Assembly: GCF_000379105.1 (NCBI RefSeq)
Contig: NZ_KB900609.1
Location: 4,638,644 to 4,702,643 of the forward strand
Length of the DNA stretch: 64,000 bases
Reading direction: 5' to 3'
Source of the DNA: Methylobacterium sp. WSM2598
Lineage (GTDB): Bacteria; Pseudomonadota; Alphaproteobacteria; Rhizobiales; Beijerinckiaceae
Shown: in pieces, positions 15,763 through 24,835 of the stretch
How positions within the stretch are numbered: the first letter of the stretch is position 1
Layout of the letters: each line of letters opens with the position of its first letter
Notes under the pieces: model-generated
What the model saw: only the letters and a program-made list of their open reading frames with translations
Told to the model about the DNA's origin: nothing
Database searches by the model: none
Program-made: the position numbers and the translations under genes

Positions 15763-17262
15763 ATGATCTCCCCGATCGACCACTTCGTGAACGGCGCCCG
15801 CGTGCCGGGCCGCTCGGGCCGGACGGCGCCCGTCTTCAACCCGGCCACCGGCGAGCAGACCGGCGCGGTGGCGCTCGCGAGCCGCGACGAGGTCGAGGCG
15901 GCGGTGGCGAGCGCCCGGGCGGCCTTCCCGGCCTGGGCGGCCACCCCGCCCCTGCGCCGCGCCCGCATCCTCAACCGGTTCCTCGGCCTCCTGGAGGCGC
16001 GCGCCGACGCGCTCGCCGCCGTGATCACCGCCGAGCACGGCAAGGTGCTCTCCGACGCCAAGGGCGAGATCCTGCGCGGCATGGAGGTGGTTGAATTCGC
16101 CACCGGCGCGCCGCAGCTCCTCAAGGGCGAGGTGACCGAGAATGTCGGCACCCGGGTCGATTCCCACTCCCTGCGCCAGCCGCTCGGCGTGGTGGCCGGC
16201 ATCACCCCCTTCAACTTCCCGGCCATGGTGCCGATGTGGATGTTCCCGGTCGCCCTGGCCTGCGGGAACTGCTTCATCCTGAAGCCCTCCGAGCGCGATC
16301 CCTCCGCCGCCCTGCTGCTCGCCGAGTGGCTGCGGGAGGCGGGCCTGCCCGACGGCGTCTTCTCGGTGGTGCAGGGCGACAAGGAGGCGGTCGACGCGCT
16401 CCTGCTCAGCCCCGGCGTGAACGCGGTGAGCTTCGTCGGCTCGACCCCGATCGCCCGCCACATCTACGCGACCGCGACGAGCCAGGGGAAGCGCGCCCAG
16501 GCGCTCGGCGGCGCCAAGAACCACATGATCATCATGCCGGACGCCGACCTCGACCAGGCGGTCGACGCGCTGATGGGCGCCGCCTACGGCTCGGCGGGCG
16601 AGCGCTGCATGGCGGTCTCGGTGGCGATGCCGGTGGGCGAGAAGACCGCCGACGCGCTGATCGCGCGGCTGGTCCCGAAGGTGCGCGCGCTGAAGGTCGG
16701 CCCCGGCACCGATCCGGAGGCCGAGATGGGGCCGCTCGTCACGCGCCAGCACCTCGACAAGGTGCGCGGCTACATCGATGCGGGCGTGGCCGAGGGGGCG
16801 GAGCTCCTGGTGGACGGACGCGGCCTGACCCTGCAGGGCTACGAGAACGGCTTCTTCGTCGGCGGCACGCTGTTCGACCGCGTCACGCCCGAGATGCGGA
16901 TCTACAAGGAGGAGATCTTCGGGCCGGTGCTCGCCGTGGCCCGCGTCCCCGATTACGCCACGGCGGCGGAGCTCATCAACGCGCACGAATTCGGCAACGG
17001 CACGGCGATCTTCACCCGGGACGGCGACGCCGCGCGGGAATTCGCCCACCAGATCGAGGTCGGGATGGTCGGCATCAACGTGCCGATCCCGGTCCCGATG
17101 GCCTTCCACTCCTTCGGCGGCTGGAAGGCGTCGCTGTTCGGCGACCACCACATGCACGGGCCGGAGGGCGTCCGGTTCTACACCCGCCTCAAGACGATCA
17201 CGACCCGCTGGCCGACCGGCATCCGGGCGGGGGCCGACTTCGTGATGCCCACCATGCAGTGA
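15763..17262 (+). CDS. mmsA: CoA-acylating methylmalonate-semialdehyde dehydrogenase
   Basis: The 499-residue enzyme converts methylmalonate semialdehyde to propionyl-CoA in valine and myo-inositol breakdown. The ATG at 15763 has AGGAAGG upstream. Hallmarks are GITPFNFPAMVPMWMFPVA, NCFILKPSERDPS, SFVGSTPIARHIY, LGGAKNHMIIMPDAD (this subfamily has Asn where other ALDHs have Glu) and the catalytic cysteine in SAGERCMAVSVA. The C-terminal FHSFGGWKASLFGD is typical. A divergent LysR gene is likely its regulator. Confidence 0.95.
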   Translation: MISPIDHFVNGARVPGRSGRTAPVFNPATGEQTGAVALASRDEVEAAVASARAAFPAWAATPPLRRARILNRFLGLLEARADALAAVITAEHGKVLSDAKGEILRGMEVVEFATGAPQLLKGEVTENVGTRVDSHSLRQPLGVVAGITPFNFPAMVPMWMFPVALACGNCFILKPSERDPSAALLLAEWLREAGLPDGVFSVVQGDKEAVDALLLSPGVNAVSFVGSTPIARHIYATATSQGKRAQALGGAKNHMIIMPDADLDQAVDALMGAAYGSAGERCMAVSVAMPVGEKTADALIARLVPKVRALKVGPGTDPEAEMGPLVTRQHLDKVRGYIDAGVAEGAELLVDGRGLTLQGYENGFFVGGTLFDRVTPEMRIYKEEIFGPVLAVARVPDYATAAELINAHEFGNGTAIFTRDGDAAREFAHQIEVGMVGINVPIPVPMAFHSFGGWKASLFGDHHMHGPEGVRFYTRLKTITTRWPTGIRAGADFVMPTMQ

Positions 17263-17271
17263 TCCCACCGG

Positions 17272-17381
17272 CCCGGGATGCCGACGCACCGGGCCGTCGA
17301 CCCTCTCGAATGCGCGCCCCAAGCCGGCAGCTCGGCGACGAGTCGAGAACGGACCCGCCGGTCATGTCCCATGACCGCTGG
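17272..17381. repeat. Dispersed intergenic repeat, copy 1
   Basis: The spacer holds GATGCCGACGCACCGGGCCG, then GAGAACGGACCC and the palindrome CGGTCATgtcccATGACCG (17359-17377). The same blocks occur in opposite orientation at 37573-37751. No gene is encoded. The palindromic end resembles a REP-type element lying between the convergent mmsA and S8 peptidase genes. Confidence 0.75.
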
Positions 17382-17419
17382 AATCAGGCGGGGCCGGGGT
17401 CGCCCGGCCCGCGGCCGGG

Positions 17420-18784
17420 TCAGGGGATCAGCCCCAGGCTGCGGCCCGCCTCGACGGGCCGCAGGACGCCGTGGCCGCGCTCGGCGTTCCACCCCGGGGG
17501 CCCGGTCTGGAGGGCGGTCGCGCGCAGGACCTGCGCCATCGCGGCGGCGGAGGTGGTGGCCGGCTTCGCCCGGGTGCGGAGCGCCGCGACGCAGCCGGCG
17601 GCGACCGCGCAGGCCGCCGAGGTCCCGCCGTCGGGCGTGAACCGGCTCCGGCTGAGCGAGCCGAGGAAGTGGCTGTAGGCCGTCACGTCCGGCTTCTGCG
17701 GCGTCATCCCGGCGATCGACGGACCCTTGGCGGAGTAGCCCAGCCGGTCCCCGGCGGTCGTGCAGGCGGCCAGCGTGAGCACCTCCGGATAGGCGTTGGC
17801 GCCCATGATCGCGCCCTGCACCCGCTGCAGGCACGGCGCCGCCGGGCATTCGGGCCCGCAATTCGAGCCCGCGAACACGACGTCGGTGCCGCTCTGCGTC
17901 AGGGCGCGGACGTAGAACCGGAACGGATGGTTCGGGTTGTCGACGTAGCGGCCCGGATGGCCCTGGGGGAAGTCGAGGCTCGGGTGGTAGATGCCCCAGC
18001 TGTTGCTCACCACGAGCGCCGCGAGGCCGGCCGGCGGCCCGGTGAGCAGCCAGCGGGTGATCAGGAACCAGTAGGCCTGGATCGCCGCCCCGACCGTCCC
18101 GGCCGCCGAGTGATCGCCGGCCGAGCGGGCGGCGAGGGCGGGCACGTCGAGCAGGGTGGCCTTCGGCGCCGCGATCAGCGCGTCGAAGGCGCACATCGTG
18201 CCGTGCCCGACCCGGTGCCTGCCCGGCACGGAGACGATGGTGGTGGGCGACCAGGACTGGCCGGCGTCGAGGAGCGGCGGCGTGCCGAGCCGCGCGGCGA
18301 GCCGCGCCAGGGAGATGCCGCCATCCACGATGGCGATCGCGACGCCGCTGCCGTCGAGCCCGTTCTGGGCGAGCAGGGCGGTGTCGAGCCGCGTCCGCAC
18401 GTCCGCCTCGGTCCCGACCGCCCGGCTGCTGCCGCAGGTCAGGGTGGTGCCGACCTCGGCGTCGGAAGAGACCGCGCCGCCGTCGAGCGTGGCGGGGATC
18501 TCGCCGGAGCCGGGCACCGGGATGATGGCGCGCACCAGGAACCGCTCCGACCGGCGCGGGTCGAGGGACAGGGGGGAGATCTCCCGCGCCCCCGCTCCCG
18601 GGCCGATCGGGATCGCCCCGAACGCGCGGTCGAGCCTCACCCCGTCCGGAACCCGGTAGGCGTCCAGCCAGCGGTCGGGCGGCTCGCGCGCCGCCACGCT
18701 CTCGGCGGCCCGCACCAGGGCCGGATCGCTCGGCCTCTCCCAGAGAACGCGACGGAACCCGGAATGCGGGACATTGCGCGCCAC
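17420..18784 (-). CDS. S8-family (subtilisin-like) serine peptidase, 454 aa
   Basis: The catalytic triad is visible: Asp in VAIAIVDGGIS, His in RVGHGTMCAFDAL, and Ser in GGTSAACAVAAG, with the oxyanion Asn in VFAGSNCGPECP. There is no signal peptide, and the N-terminal 140 residues have no recognised family; they could be a prodomain or partner-binding domain. Cysteine pairs near CGPECPAAPC may form disulfides. It is third in a minus-strand run after an adenylate cyclase and a PAP2-like gene, 67 bases downstream of the latter. The substrate is unknown. Confidence 0.88.
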   Translation of the reverse strand: MARNVPHSGFRRVLWERPSDPALVRAAESVAAREPPDRWLDAYRVPDGVRLDRAFGAIPIGPGAGAREISPLSLDPRRSERFLVRAIIPVPGSGEIPATLDGGAVSSDAEVGTTLTCGSSRAVGTEADVRTRLDTALLAQNGLDGSGVAIAIVDGGISLARLAARLGTPPLLDAGQSWSPTTIVSVPGRHRVGHGTMCAFDALIAAPKATLLDVPALAARSAGDHSAAGTVGAAIQAYWFLITRWLLTGPPAGLAALVVSNSWGIYHPSLDFPQGHPGRYVDNPNHPFRFYVRALTQSGTDVVFAGSNCGPECPAAPCLQRVQGAIMGANAYPEVLTLAACTTAGDRLGYSAKGPSIAGMTPQKPDVTAYSHFLGSLSRSRFTPDGGTSAACAVAAGCVAALRTRAKPATTSAAAMAQVLRATALQTGPPGWNAERGHGVLRPVEAGRSLGLIP

Positions 18785-18851
18785 GGACGCCTCCCCTCTT
18801 CGCCGCGAGAGCCTCCTGCGCCGAAGCGGCGACCGCTTCGGCGCTGCGGGC

Positions 18852-19673
18852 TCAGGCCCATTCCGCCTGCGCCGCCGCCAGCGTGTCCTTGTAGAGCTGG
18901 CACTGCTTGATGAAGGGCTTCAGCTGCAGGCCGACGTCGAGGCCGACATCCACGTCCTGGCGGAAGTGCAGGCCCGCGATGACGCGGTTGAAGCCGACCC
19001 GCGCGGCCAGCGCGGTCAGGGCCTGGGCCTGGGCCTGGGCTGGGGGCGGGAAGAGTTCCGCCAGGCAGGCGGAGGTGAAGCTCCCGATCAGGGCGTGGCC
19101 GGCCGGGTAGGAGGAGTGGCCCGGGACCGGCACCGGGGGGTAGAGCGTCGGGCAGACCTGGGACGGCCGCGGCCGCGCCGGGTGGCGCAGCTTCAGCACC
19201 ATCATGGCCAGTTCGCCGCACCGCGCGATCAGCTTCATCAGCAGGTAGGTCTGCGGATGGGAGGCCCTGCTGATGTTCAGCAGCTGCAGCCAGCAGGTCT
19301 GGAAGTTCTGGTGCTGCTGGACGATCTCCGGGAGCGCGTCCGGCCGCTCGGTGATCGCCAGGAGCAGGAGGTCGTCGATCATCGGCTGGGTGATGGCGGC
19401 CGGCGCCGGCAGCGCGATCGCGGCGTCCCAGGTCTTGGTGCCGACCTTCGCCTTCATGAATTGCGGCAGGATGGCGAGCGCGATCAGGTCGGGATCCCAT
19501 TCGGAGGCCCGGAAGGTGGCGGTGAGGTCGGCCTGAACCGGGATCTCCGCCAGCGGCCGGTCGGCCCGCATGGCGAAGACCTGCGGGCCGGGCGAGGCCG
19601 CCGCGTCGACCCAGTTGCCGCCCATCGGGCTGATCCAGTTGCCGCCCAGCGCGTCGAACCAGTTGCCTCCCAT
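18852..19673 (-). CDS. PAP2/vanadium haloperoxidase-superfamily protein with N-terminal GGNW repeat
   Basis: The ATG at 19673 has GGAGGGG upstream. Residues 2-25 are three octapeptides: GGNWFDAL, GGNWISPM, GGNWVDAA. The C-terminal half carries the three PAP2 motifs: KLRHPARPRPSQ, PVPGHSSYPAGHAL and NRVIAGLHFRQDVDVG. These residues bind phosphate in acid phosphatases and vanadate in haloperoxidases. The protein lacks obvious membrane helices, which favours a soluble phosphatase or haloperoxidase-like enzyme. It lies 35 bases after the cyclase gene. Activity is inferred. Confidence 0.8.
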   Translation of the reverse strand: MGGNWFDALGGNWISPMGGNWVDAAASPGPQVFAMRADRPLAEIPVQADLTATFRASEWDPDLIALAILPQFMKAKVGTKTWDAAIALPAPAAITQPMIDDLLLLAITERPDALPEIVQQHQNFQTCWLQLLNISRASHPQTYLLMKLIARCGELAMMVLKLRHPARPRPSQVCPTLYPPVPVPGHSSYPAGHALIGSFTSACLAELFPPPAQAQAQALTALAARVGFNRVIAGLHFRQDVDVGLDVGLQLKPFIKQCQLYKDTLAAAQAEWA

Positions 19674-19708
19674 TACCCCCTCCGATCCGCCCGGGGGGCC
19701 GGCTCCGG

Positions 19709-21523
19709 TCATGCGTGCGGCAGCCCGGCCCGCTCCAGCCTGTCGATGAATTCTTCTAACAGAATTCCTGAAAAAGGACACCTTGCCGCGTAAGCTCTCA
19801 GGCGAAAAGCCGGCTGCACCGAGAGGATCGCCCGGGCGGCAAGATTGGCTTCCGGAATTCTTTCCAGAGCAACCAGTGTTGCCGCAAGAATTCTCAAATT
19901 TGCGCAGAGCCTCGGATTGAGCAGAAAGGTTTTTTGCGCCCAGATCAGCGCCTCCTCGTAGTTTCTGCTGAGATAATGAGCCTGACCAAGAAACATGAGA
20001 TAGAAGTATGATTGCACGTCGACTGGGGAAATACGCAGCCCCTGCTCCGCACGGGTGACGGCAGCCTCCCCTTGTCCGACATAGCCGTAGACGCCGCTGC
20101 TGAGCGTCCAGGCCATCGCGTTGCCGGGCGAGGCTTCGAGGGCACGCTCGAAGATCAGCATCGCGTTGGCGTATTCGCGGAAGAAGAGCGCCTTGGTGTG
20201 GCCGTAGACCGCGAGCGCGAAGCCGTCCGCCGGGTCGCGCTCGATGGCGGCGACCGCGAGGCGCGTGGCCTCCTCGGCCTCGGAGCCGACGTCGGCGGCC
20301 CAGCCCTGCGCCACGTTGTGGATGTGCCAGAGGGCCGCGTACGCGAAGGAGGTGGCGTAGGTCTCGTCCGCCCGCATCGCGTCCTGCAGGAGTTCGCGGG
20401 CCTTCGGGAATTCGGGACTGCGCATGAGGTACATGGCGTCGACCGCCTGCAGCACGAGTTCGTAGGCGTTCCGGTTCTCGGAGCGCTTGCGCAGCGCGCG
20501 CTTCAATTCGGCCTCGCGGACGTGGGGGGCGATGCTCCACAGGATGCGGGTGGCGATGCGGCTCTGCAGCGCGAAGATGTCGGCCGTCGACCCGTCGTAG
20601 CGGTCGGCCCAGATCACGACGCCGGTCTCCTGGTCGGCGAGGCTGGCGTTGATCCGCAGCCTCGCCCCGTTGACCGCCACGGACCCGCTGAGCACGTAGC
20701 GCACGCCGAGTTCCCGGCTGACCCGCCTGCGGTCGACGCCCCGGCCCTGGTAGGGCAGGGTGGAGCTGCGCGAGATGACCAGCAGCCCGCGCACGCTCTG
20801 CAGCGCCACGATCAGGTCGTTGGCCAGTCCCATGCCGATGTAGTCGGAGCCGGCCTCGCGCCCCTCGGTGCGGAAGGGCAGCACGGCGATCGACGGAACC
20901 TTGGCCTTCAGCCGGCGCAGCGGCCGCGCCGCCGGGTCGGTGTCGGGCTGGTGCCCCAGCACCGAATAGGCGCGCACCGGCGTCGCCATGTTCTTGAGGT
21001 GGGTCGGGCCGAGATCGACCGCCTTGATCCGCGCGCGCGGCGCGACCGCGTCGAAGACGGGCTTGGAGATGATGATGCCGCCCGGCGGCGCCATCTCCTG
21101 CAGGCGCGCCGCGATGTTGACGCCGCGGCCGAACACGTCGCCGGAATCGACGATCGTGGAGGCGACGTTGACGCCGATCCGGAACCGGATCCTGCGCTCG
21201 CCCGGCTGGGCGCGCTCGGTGGCGGCGACCTCGTCCTGCAGCTGGATCGCGCAGGCGACCGCGTCGAGCGGCGAGTCGAAGGACGCGATCAGGCCGTCGC
21301 CGGTGTTCTTGACGATGCGGCCCCGGAAGGAGACGACGCAGGGATCGATGGTGCGGACCCGGAGCGCGCGCAGCCGGGTGTGGGTGTCCTCCTCGGCGAT
21401 CTCGGCCAACCGCGAGTAGCCCACCACGTCGGCCGCCAGGATCGCGAGCGTGCTGCGGGCGATCCCCTCGGCCGGCCCAGCCGGATCCCCCGTGTCGGCC
21501 ATCCGTGGCTCCCCATTGGCCAT
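19709..21523 (-). CDS. Class III adenylate/guanylate cyclase with TolB-like and TPR regions
   Basis: The 604-residue protein has an N-terminal class III cyclase domain, about residues 25-190. Markers are LAILAADVVGYSRLA (metal-binding Asp), GRIVKNTGDGLIASF and GVNIAARLQEMAPPGG. A TolB-like segment follows (VPSIAVLPFRT ... YVLSGSV), then TPR-like helices from about residue 340. The last 120 codons (about 19709-20080) are less GC-rich than the rest, a sign of mosaic origin. It probably makes cAMP and heads a run with the PAP2-like and S8 genes. A second ATG is seven codons downstream. Confidence 0.88.
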   Translation of the reverse strand: MANGEPRMADTGDPAGPAEGIARSTLAILAADVVGYSRLAEIAEEDTHTRLRALRVRTIDPCVVSFRGRIVKNTGDGLIASFDSPLDAVACAIQLQDEVAATERAQPGERRIRFRIGVNVASTIVDSGDVFGRGVNIAARLQEMAPPGGIIISKPVFDAVAPRARIKAVDLGPTHLKNMATPVRAYSVLGHQPDTDPAARPLRRLKAKVPSIAVLPFRTEGREAGSDYIGMGLANDLIVALQSVRGLLVISRSSTLPYQGRGVDRRRVSRELGVRYVLSGSVAVNGARLRINASLADQETGVVIWADRYDGSTADIFALQSRIATRILWSIAPHVREAELKRALRKRSENRNAYELVLQAVDAMYLMRSPEFPKARELLQDAMRADETYATSFAYAALWHIHNVAQGWAADVGSEAEEATRLAVAAIERDPADGFALAVYGHTKALFFREYANAMLIFERALEASPGNAMAWTLSSGVYGYVGQGEAAVTRAEQGLRISPVDVQSYFYLMFLGQAHYLSRNYEEALIWAQKTFLLNPRLCANLRILAATLVALERIPEANLAARAILSVQPAFRLRAYAARCPFSGILLEEFIDRLERAGLPHA

Positions 21524-21952
21524 TCGAAACGAGCGATCCCGATGGAGCAGTGCATCGCGGGCAATCGCCGCTCCTTACCATAGTCGGTCACCGCTGGGGA
21601 GCAGCCGCCCGGCCCGGTCCGCACCGTCGAGGCACGAACAGGACCGCAACCGTGCGAGTCGATCGGGGTCGCAATTGCGGGACATCGCGGCCGAGCGGGC
21701 GTCCTTGCAGGGAACGACATCTTGGGTAACGAGAAATGTCGTGACACTGATCCTGCGGGTCGTGGCGAAACTGGTGGCAAGGGGATCGGCGGGGACCTCG
21801 CCGCGCGGCTGTCCGGCCCCTCCCGGCGGGGCGCGCGAACCGGAGACCGCGTCCGGCCGGGCGGGCGGCGGATCGCCGGGGGGCCCTCGCGGGTTGGCCC
21901 GGGGTGTCGCGGCGCGCGGGATCGCGGCGCCGATCCGCACCGGAGGCCCGGC
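21524..21952. other. Gene-free spacer between the cyclase and DUF1810 genes
   Basis: The stretch between the divergently transcribed cyclase and DUF1810 genes has no frame with a credible start and codon use. Promoters for both genes probably lie here, but no clear operator or hairpin stands out. Confidence 0.5.
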
Positions 21953-22378
21953 ATGGACGATCCCTACGATCTCGCGCGGTTCGTCGCCGCGCAGCGCGGC
22001 ACCTACGATCAGGCCCTGCGCGAGCTGACGGCCGGGCGCAAGCGGAGCCACTGGATGTGGTTCATCTTCCCGCAGGTCGCGGGGCTCGGATCCAGCGCCA
22101 TGGCGCAGCGCTACGCCATCGGCGGTCTGCCGGAGGCCCGGGCCTACCTCGCCCATCCCCTGCTGGGCGAGCGGCTGCGCCGCTGCACCGCGGCCGCGAC
22201 CGCGCTGACCGGCTGCACGGCGCAGGACCTGTTCGGCTCCCCGGACGACATGAAGTTCCGCTCCAGCATGACGCTGTTCTCCCGCGCGGCGCCGACCGAG
22301 CCGGGGTTCCGCGCGGCCCTCGACCTCTATTACGGCGGCCGGGAGGATCCGCGCACCCTCGAGCGACTGGGGCTGTGA
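21953..22378 (+). CDS. DUF1810 family protein, 141 aa
   Basis: The ATG at 21953 follows GGAGGCCCGGC. The protein shows the family features DLARFVAAQRGTYDQALREL, RKRSHWMWFIFPQVAGLGSS, AYLAHPLLGERL and DDMKFRSSMTLF. Members are small calpastatin-like or unknown soluble bacterial proteins; no enzymatic activity is established here. It is monocistronic, followed by about 90 bases before the convergent tonB gene. Confidence 0.9.
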   Translation: MDDPYDLARFVAAQRGTYDQALRELTAGRKRSHWMWFIFPQVAGLGSSAMAQRYAIGGLPEARAYLAHPLLGERLRRCTAAATALTGCTAQDLFGSPDDMKFRSSMTLFSRAAPTEPGFRAALDLYYGGREDPRTLERLGL

Positions 22379-22471
22379 GGGGCCCTCCTTCCCGGATCTC
22401 CCCCTGCGGTGCGGCCGCGCGGGCCCGCACGGGCGCGGGGCGCGCGGTCCCGCCCTCAGGTGCCCTTCTCC

Positions 22472-23284
22472 TCACTTGCCCTTCTTCGCCCGGAACACGA
22501 CCGGGATCGCGAAGGTGAGGCCCTCGTCGGCCACGAGGGGCGGCGGCGGCGGGACCGGATCGGCGCGCTGCATCATCGCCAGGGCCGCGCGGTCGAGCGC
22601 CGCGTCGCCCGATCCCGCGCTGACGGAGGCCGAGGCGACGCGGCCGAGGCGGTCGAGCACGAAGGTCACCGTCACCTGGCCGGTCGCCTGGGCGGCGCCG
22701 CTCGGGTAGCGCTTGTGCCGGTCGAGATGGGCGAGGAGCTGCTTCTGCCACGTCACCCGGGCGCGCCGCGCGCTCTCGCCCGTTCCCAGCACCGGGGCGG
22801 TCGAGCGCGGCGCCTCCCGCATCGTCTCGGAGGTCGGGACGGCGGCCGCCTCCGAGGCGACGGATTCCTGCGAGGCGCTCGTCTCCGTCCGCTTGACCTC
22901 GGGCTTGTCCTCCTGCGGCTTGCGCGTCGCGTCGGGCGAGACGATCCGGTCGGGATCCTCCGCCTCGGTCGGCACGGCCTTCGGCAGCTCGGTCGGGGTC
23001 TCGGTCGCCTGCTGCTGGACCATGGCCTGCGCGGCCGCGGCCTCCTCCGCCTCGGGGCCCGGCGGCAGGTCGGAGGGCTCGCGGCGCGGCGCGGCCATCT
23101 CCAGGCCGATCTCCAGCGCGCTCGCGCCGAGGTCGTCGGACTCGTCGGGCACCGCCGCGCCGAGGGCGAGGACGAGGCCGCTCGCGTGCAGCGCCAGCAC
23201 GAAGGCGCCGGCCGCGAGCCAGATCGGCCAGGCCGTCCGCCCCACCCGCCCGATCGCGGCCTCGCCGCGAGCCGGTCCGGTCAT
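22472..23284 (-). CDS. tonB: TonB-family energy transducer
   Basis: The 270-residue protein has one N-terminal membrane anchor (TAWPIWLAAGAFVLALHASG, about residues 18-38). A charged, proline/glutamate-rich periplasmic spacer follows. The C-terminal TonB domain includes LLAHLDRHKRYPSGAAQATG, VTVTFVLDRLGRVASASV and DPVPPPP. It transmits proton-motive force from ExbB/ExbD to the outer-membrane receptor. Its start overlaps the exbD stop by four bases; it is the last gene of the iron-uptake operon. Confidence 0.92.
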   Translation of the reverse strand: MTGPARGEAAIGRVGRTAWPIWLAAGAFVLALHASGLVLALGAAVPDESDDLGASALEIGLEMAAPRREPSDLPPGPEAEEAAAAQAMVQQQATETPTELPKAVPTEAEDPDRIVSPDATRKPQEDKPEVKRTETSASQESVASEAAAVPTSETMREAPRSTAPVLGTGESARRARVTWQKQLLAHLDRHKRYPSGAAQATGQVTVTFVLDRLGRVASASVSAGSGDAALDRAALAMMQRADPVPPPPPLVADEGLTFAIPVVFRAKKGK

Positions 23285-23754
23285 CGCGGCGCGGGAGGCG
23301 CGCCGCCGGCCCCCCTCGCATCCGCGCCGGGCGCTCCCTCCAGCGCGACGAGGGCCACCTTGAGGTAGCCGCCGGCGCGCAGGATCTCCAGCACGTCCAT
23401 CATCTCGCCGTAGGGCACGGCGCGGTCGGCGCGCAGGAAGATGCGCCGGTCCTTTCGCCCGTCGCCCTGCCCGTCGAGGGTGCGCGCGAGGTCGACCCGC
23501 TTGACCGGCGTCTCGCCGATCGCCACCGCGAGATCCGCCTTGATCGTCACGTAGGTCGGCTTGTCGGGCTTCTTCTGCGGCAGGGCGCTCGACGAGGGCA
23601 GGTCGATCGGCAGGTCGACCGTCGAGAGCGGCGCGGCCACCATGAAGATGATCAGGAGGACGAGCATCACGTCGATGAACGGGGTGACGTTGATCTCGTG
23701 CGCCTCGCCGAAATCGTCGCCGTCGTCCTCGTCGCCGCCCAGTGCGACCGCCAT
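23281..23754 (-). CDS. exbD: ExbD/TolR-type biopolymer transport protein
   Basis: The 157-residue protein begins with a cytoplasmic tail (DFGEAHEINVTPFIDVMLVL), in which INVTPFIDVMLVLLIIF is the family signature and the Asp lies in the membrane helix of the proton path. The periplasmic domain continues to about residue 135 (FLRADRAVPYGEMMDVLEIL). It partners with ExbB to drive TonB. It starts 13 bases after exbB and overlaps tonB. Confidence 0.95.
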   Translation of the reverse strand: MAVALGGDEDDGDDFGEAHEINVTPFIDVMLVLLIIFMVAAPLSTVDLPIDLPSSSALPQKKPDKPTYVTIKADLAVAIGETPVKRVDLARTLDGQGDGRKDRRIFLRADRAVPYGEMMDVLEILRAGGYLKVALVALEGAPGADARGAGGAPPAPR

Positions 23755-23767
23755 CGGGGCCTCCCGG

Positions 23768-24835
23768 CTACTCGGCCGCGCGGGCGAGCGACAGGCGCCG
23801 CCCGGCCTCGCCGTCGCGGTCGAGATCCCGCGACAGCAGGCGCTGGGCGGCCCCGGAGGCCCGCTGGACGAGCTCGCCGTAGCCGCGCGTCGCCCGCGCG
23901 AAGTGGTTGTAGACGATCACCGCCGGGATCGCCGCGGCGAGGCCGATGGCGGTGGCGAGCAGCGCCTCGGCGATCCCGGGCGCCACCACGGCGAGGTTGG
24001 TGGTCTGGGCCCTCGCGATCCCGATGAAGCTGTTCATGATGCCCCAGACGGTGCCGAACAGCCCGACGAAGGGCGAGATGGCGCCGATCGTCGCCAGCGC
24101 GCCCATGCCGCGGCGGGCGGTGCGGCCCTCCGCCTTCACGATCTCCGCGCAGCGGGAGGCGGCGCGCTCCTTGATGCCCTCGCCGAGGCCGCGCGAGATC
24201 CGCACCTCGTCGAGGATGGCCGCCACGAGCCGGTCGAGCACGGTGTCGCGCCCGCCGAGCTCCCGCTCGGCCTCGGCGAGGCTGCCCGCGCCGGCGACGC
24301 GGCCGAGGGCCCGGCCGAGGCCGCGCCGCGCCAGGCCGAGCTCGACCGTCTTGGCGGCCAGGATCGTCCAGGTCACCACCGAGGCGAGGGCGAGCCCGGA
24401 CATCACGATCTTCACCAGGATGTCGGCATTCAGGAACATCGCCCAGGGCGACAGGTCGTGGATCTGCGGCGCCGCGGCGGCCGGCCGGGCGGCGGGCTCC
24501 GCCCGGTCCGCCTGCGGCGCGCGGGCCGGTTCGGCGGCCGCGGGCGGCGCCTCGGCCGGCGCCGCCGAAGCGGGCGCGGCCGCCGAAGCGGGCGCGGCCA
24601 CCGAAGCGGGCGCGGCCACCGAAGCGGGCGCGGCCGCCGGAGCGGGCGCGGCCGCGTCGGGCGGCGCGGCGGCGCCCTGCGGCTGCGCCCGCCCCGGGGC
24701 GCCGGCGAGGCCGAGCAGGGCCAGGATCAGCCACGCGCCGAGCCCGGCGCGGAAGGCCGCGGACGCCCGCCGCCGGCGCGGCGCGGCGCGCTCCCTCGGA
24801 TCTCTGCCCCTCATCCTCTGGTCCCTCGCCCTCAT
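23768..24835 (-). CDS. exbB: ExbB-type proton channel protein with Ala/Pro-rich N-terminal extension
   Basis: The MotA/TolQ/ExbB domain occupies the C-terminal two thirds: SPWAMFLNADILVKIVMSGL (first helix), GALATIGAISPFVGLFGTVW (signature) and LLATAIGLAAAIPAVIVYN (last helix). The N-terminus has a signal-like stretch (AWLILALLGLAGAPGRAQP) and a repeat rich in AAPAS units encoded by 18-bp DNA repeats near 24560-24650. The ATG at 24835 overlaps the stop of the dioxygenase gene (ATGA); 24814 is an alternative start. It forms the energising complex with ExbD and TonB. Confidence 0.92.
   Translation of the reverse strand: MRARDQRMRGRDPRERAAPRRRRASAAFRAGLGAWLILALLGLAGAPGRAQPQGAAAPPDAAAPAPAAAPASVAAPASVAAPASAAAPASAAPAEAPPAAAEPARAPQADRAEPAARPAAAAPQIHDLSPWAMFLNADILVKIVMSGLALASVVTWTILAAKTVELGLARRGLGRALGRVAGAGSLAEAERELGGRDTVLDRLVAAILDEVRISRGLGEGIKERAASRCAEIVKAEGRTARRGMGALATIGAISPFVGLFGTVWGIMNSFIGIARAQTTNLAVVAPGIAEALLATAIGLAAAIPAVIVYNHFARATRGYGELVQRASGAAQRLLSRDLDRDGEAGRRLSLARAAE

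Noticed and set aside
17420..21523. Pycsar or CBASS defence operon based on the cyclase
   Set aside because: The cyclase has a TolB/TPR architecture common in Hyphomicrobiales signalling proteins, and no typical Pycsar effector (TIR or PycTM) or CBASS effector is adjacent.
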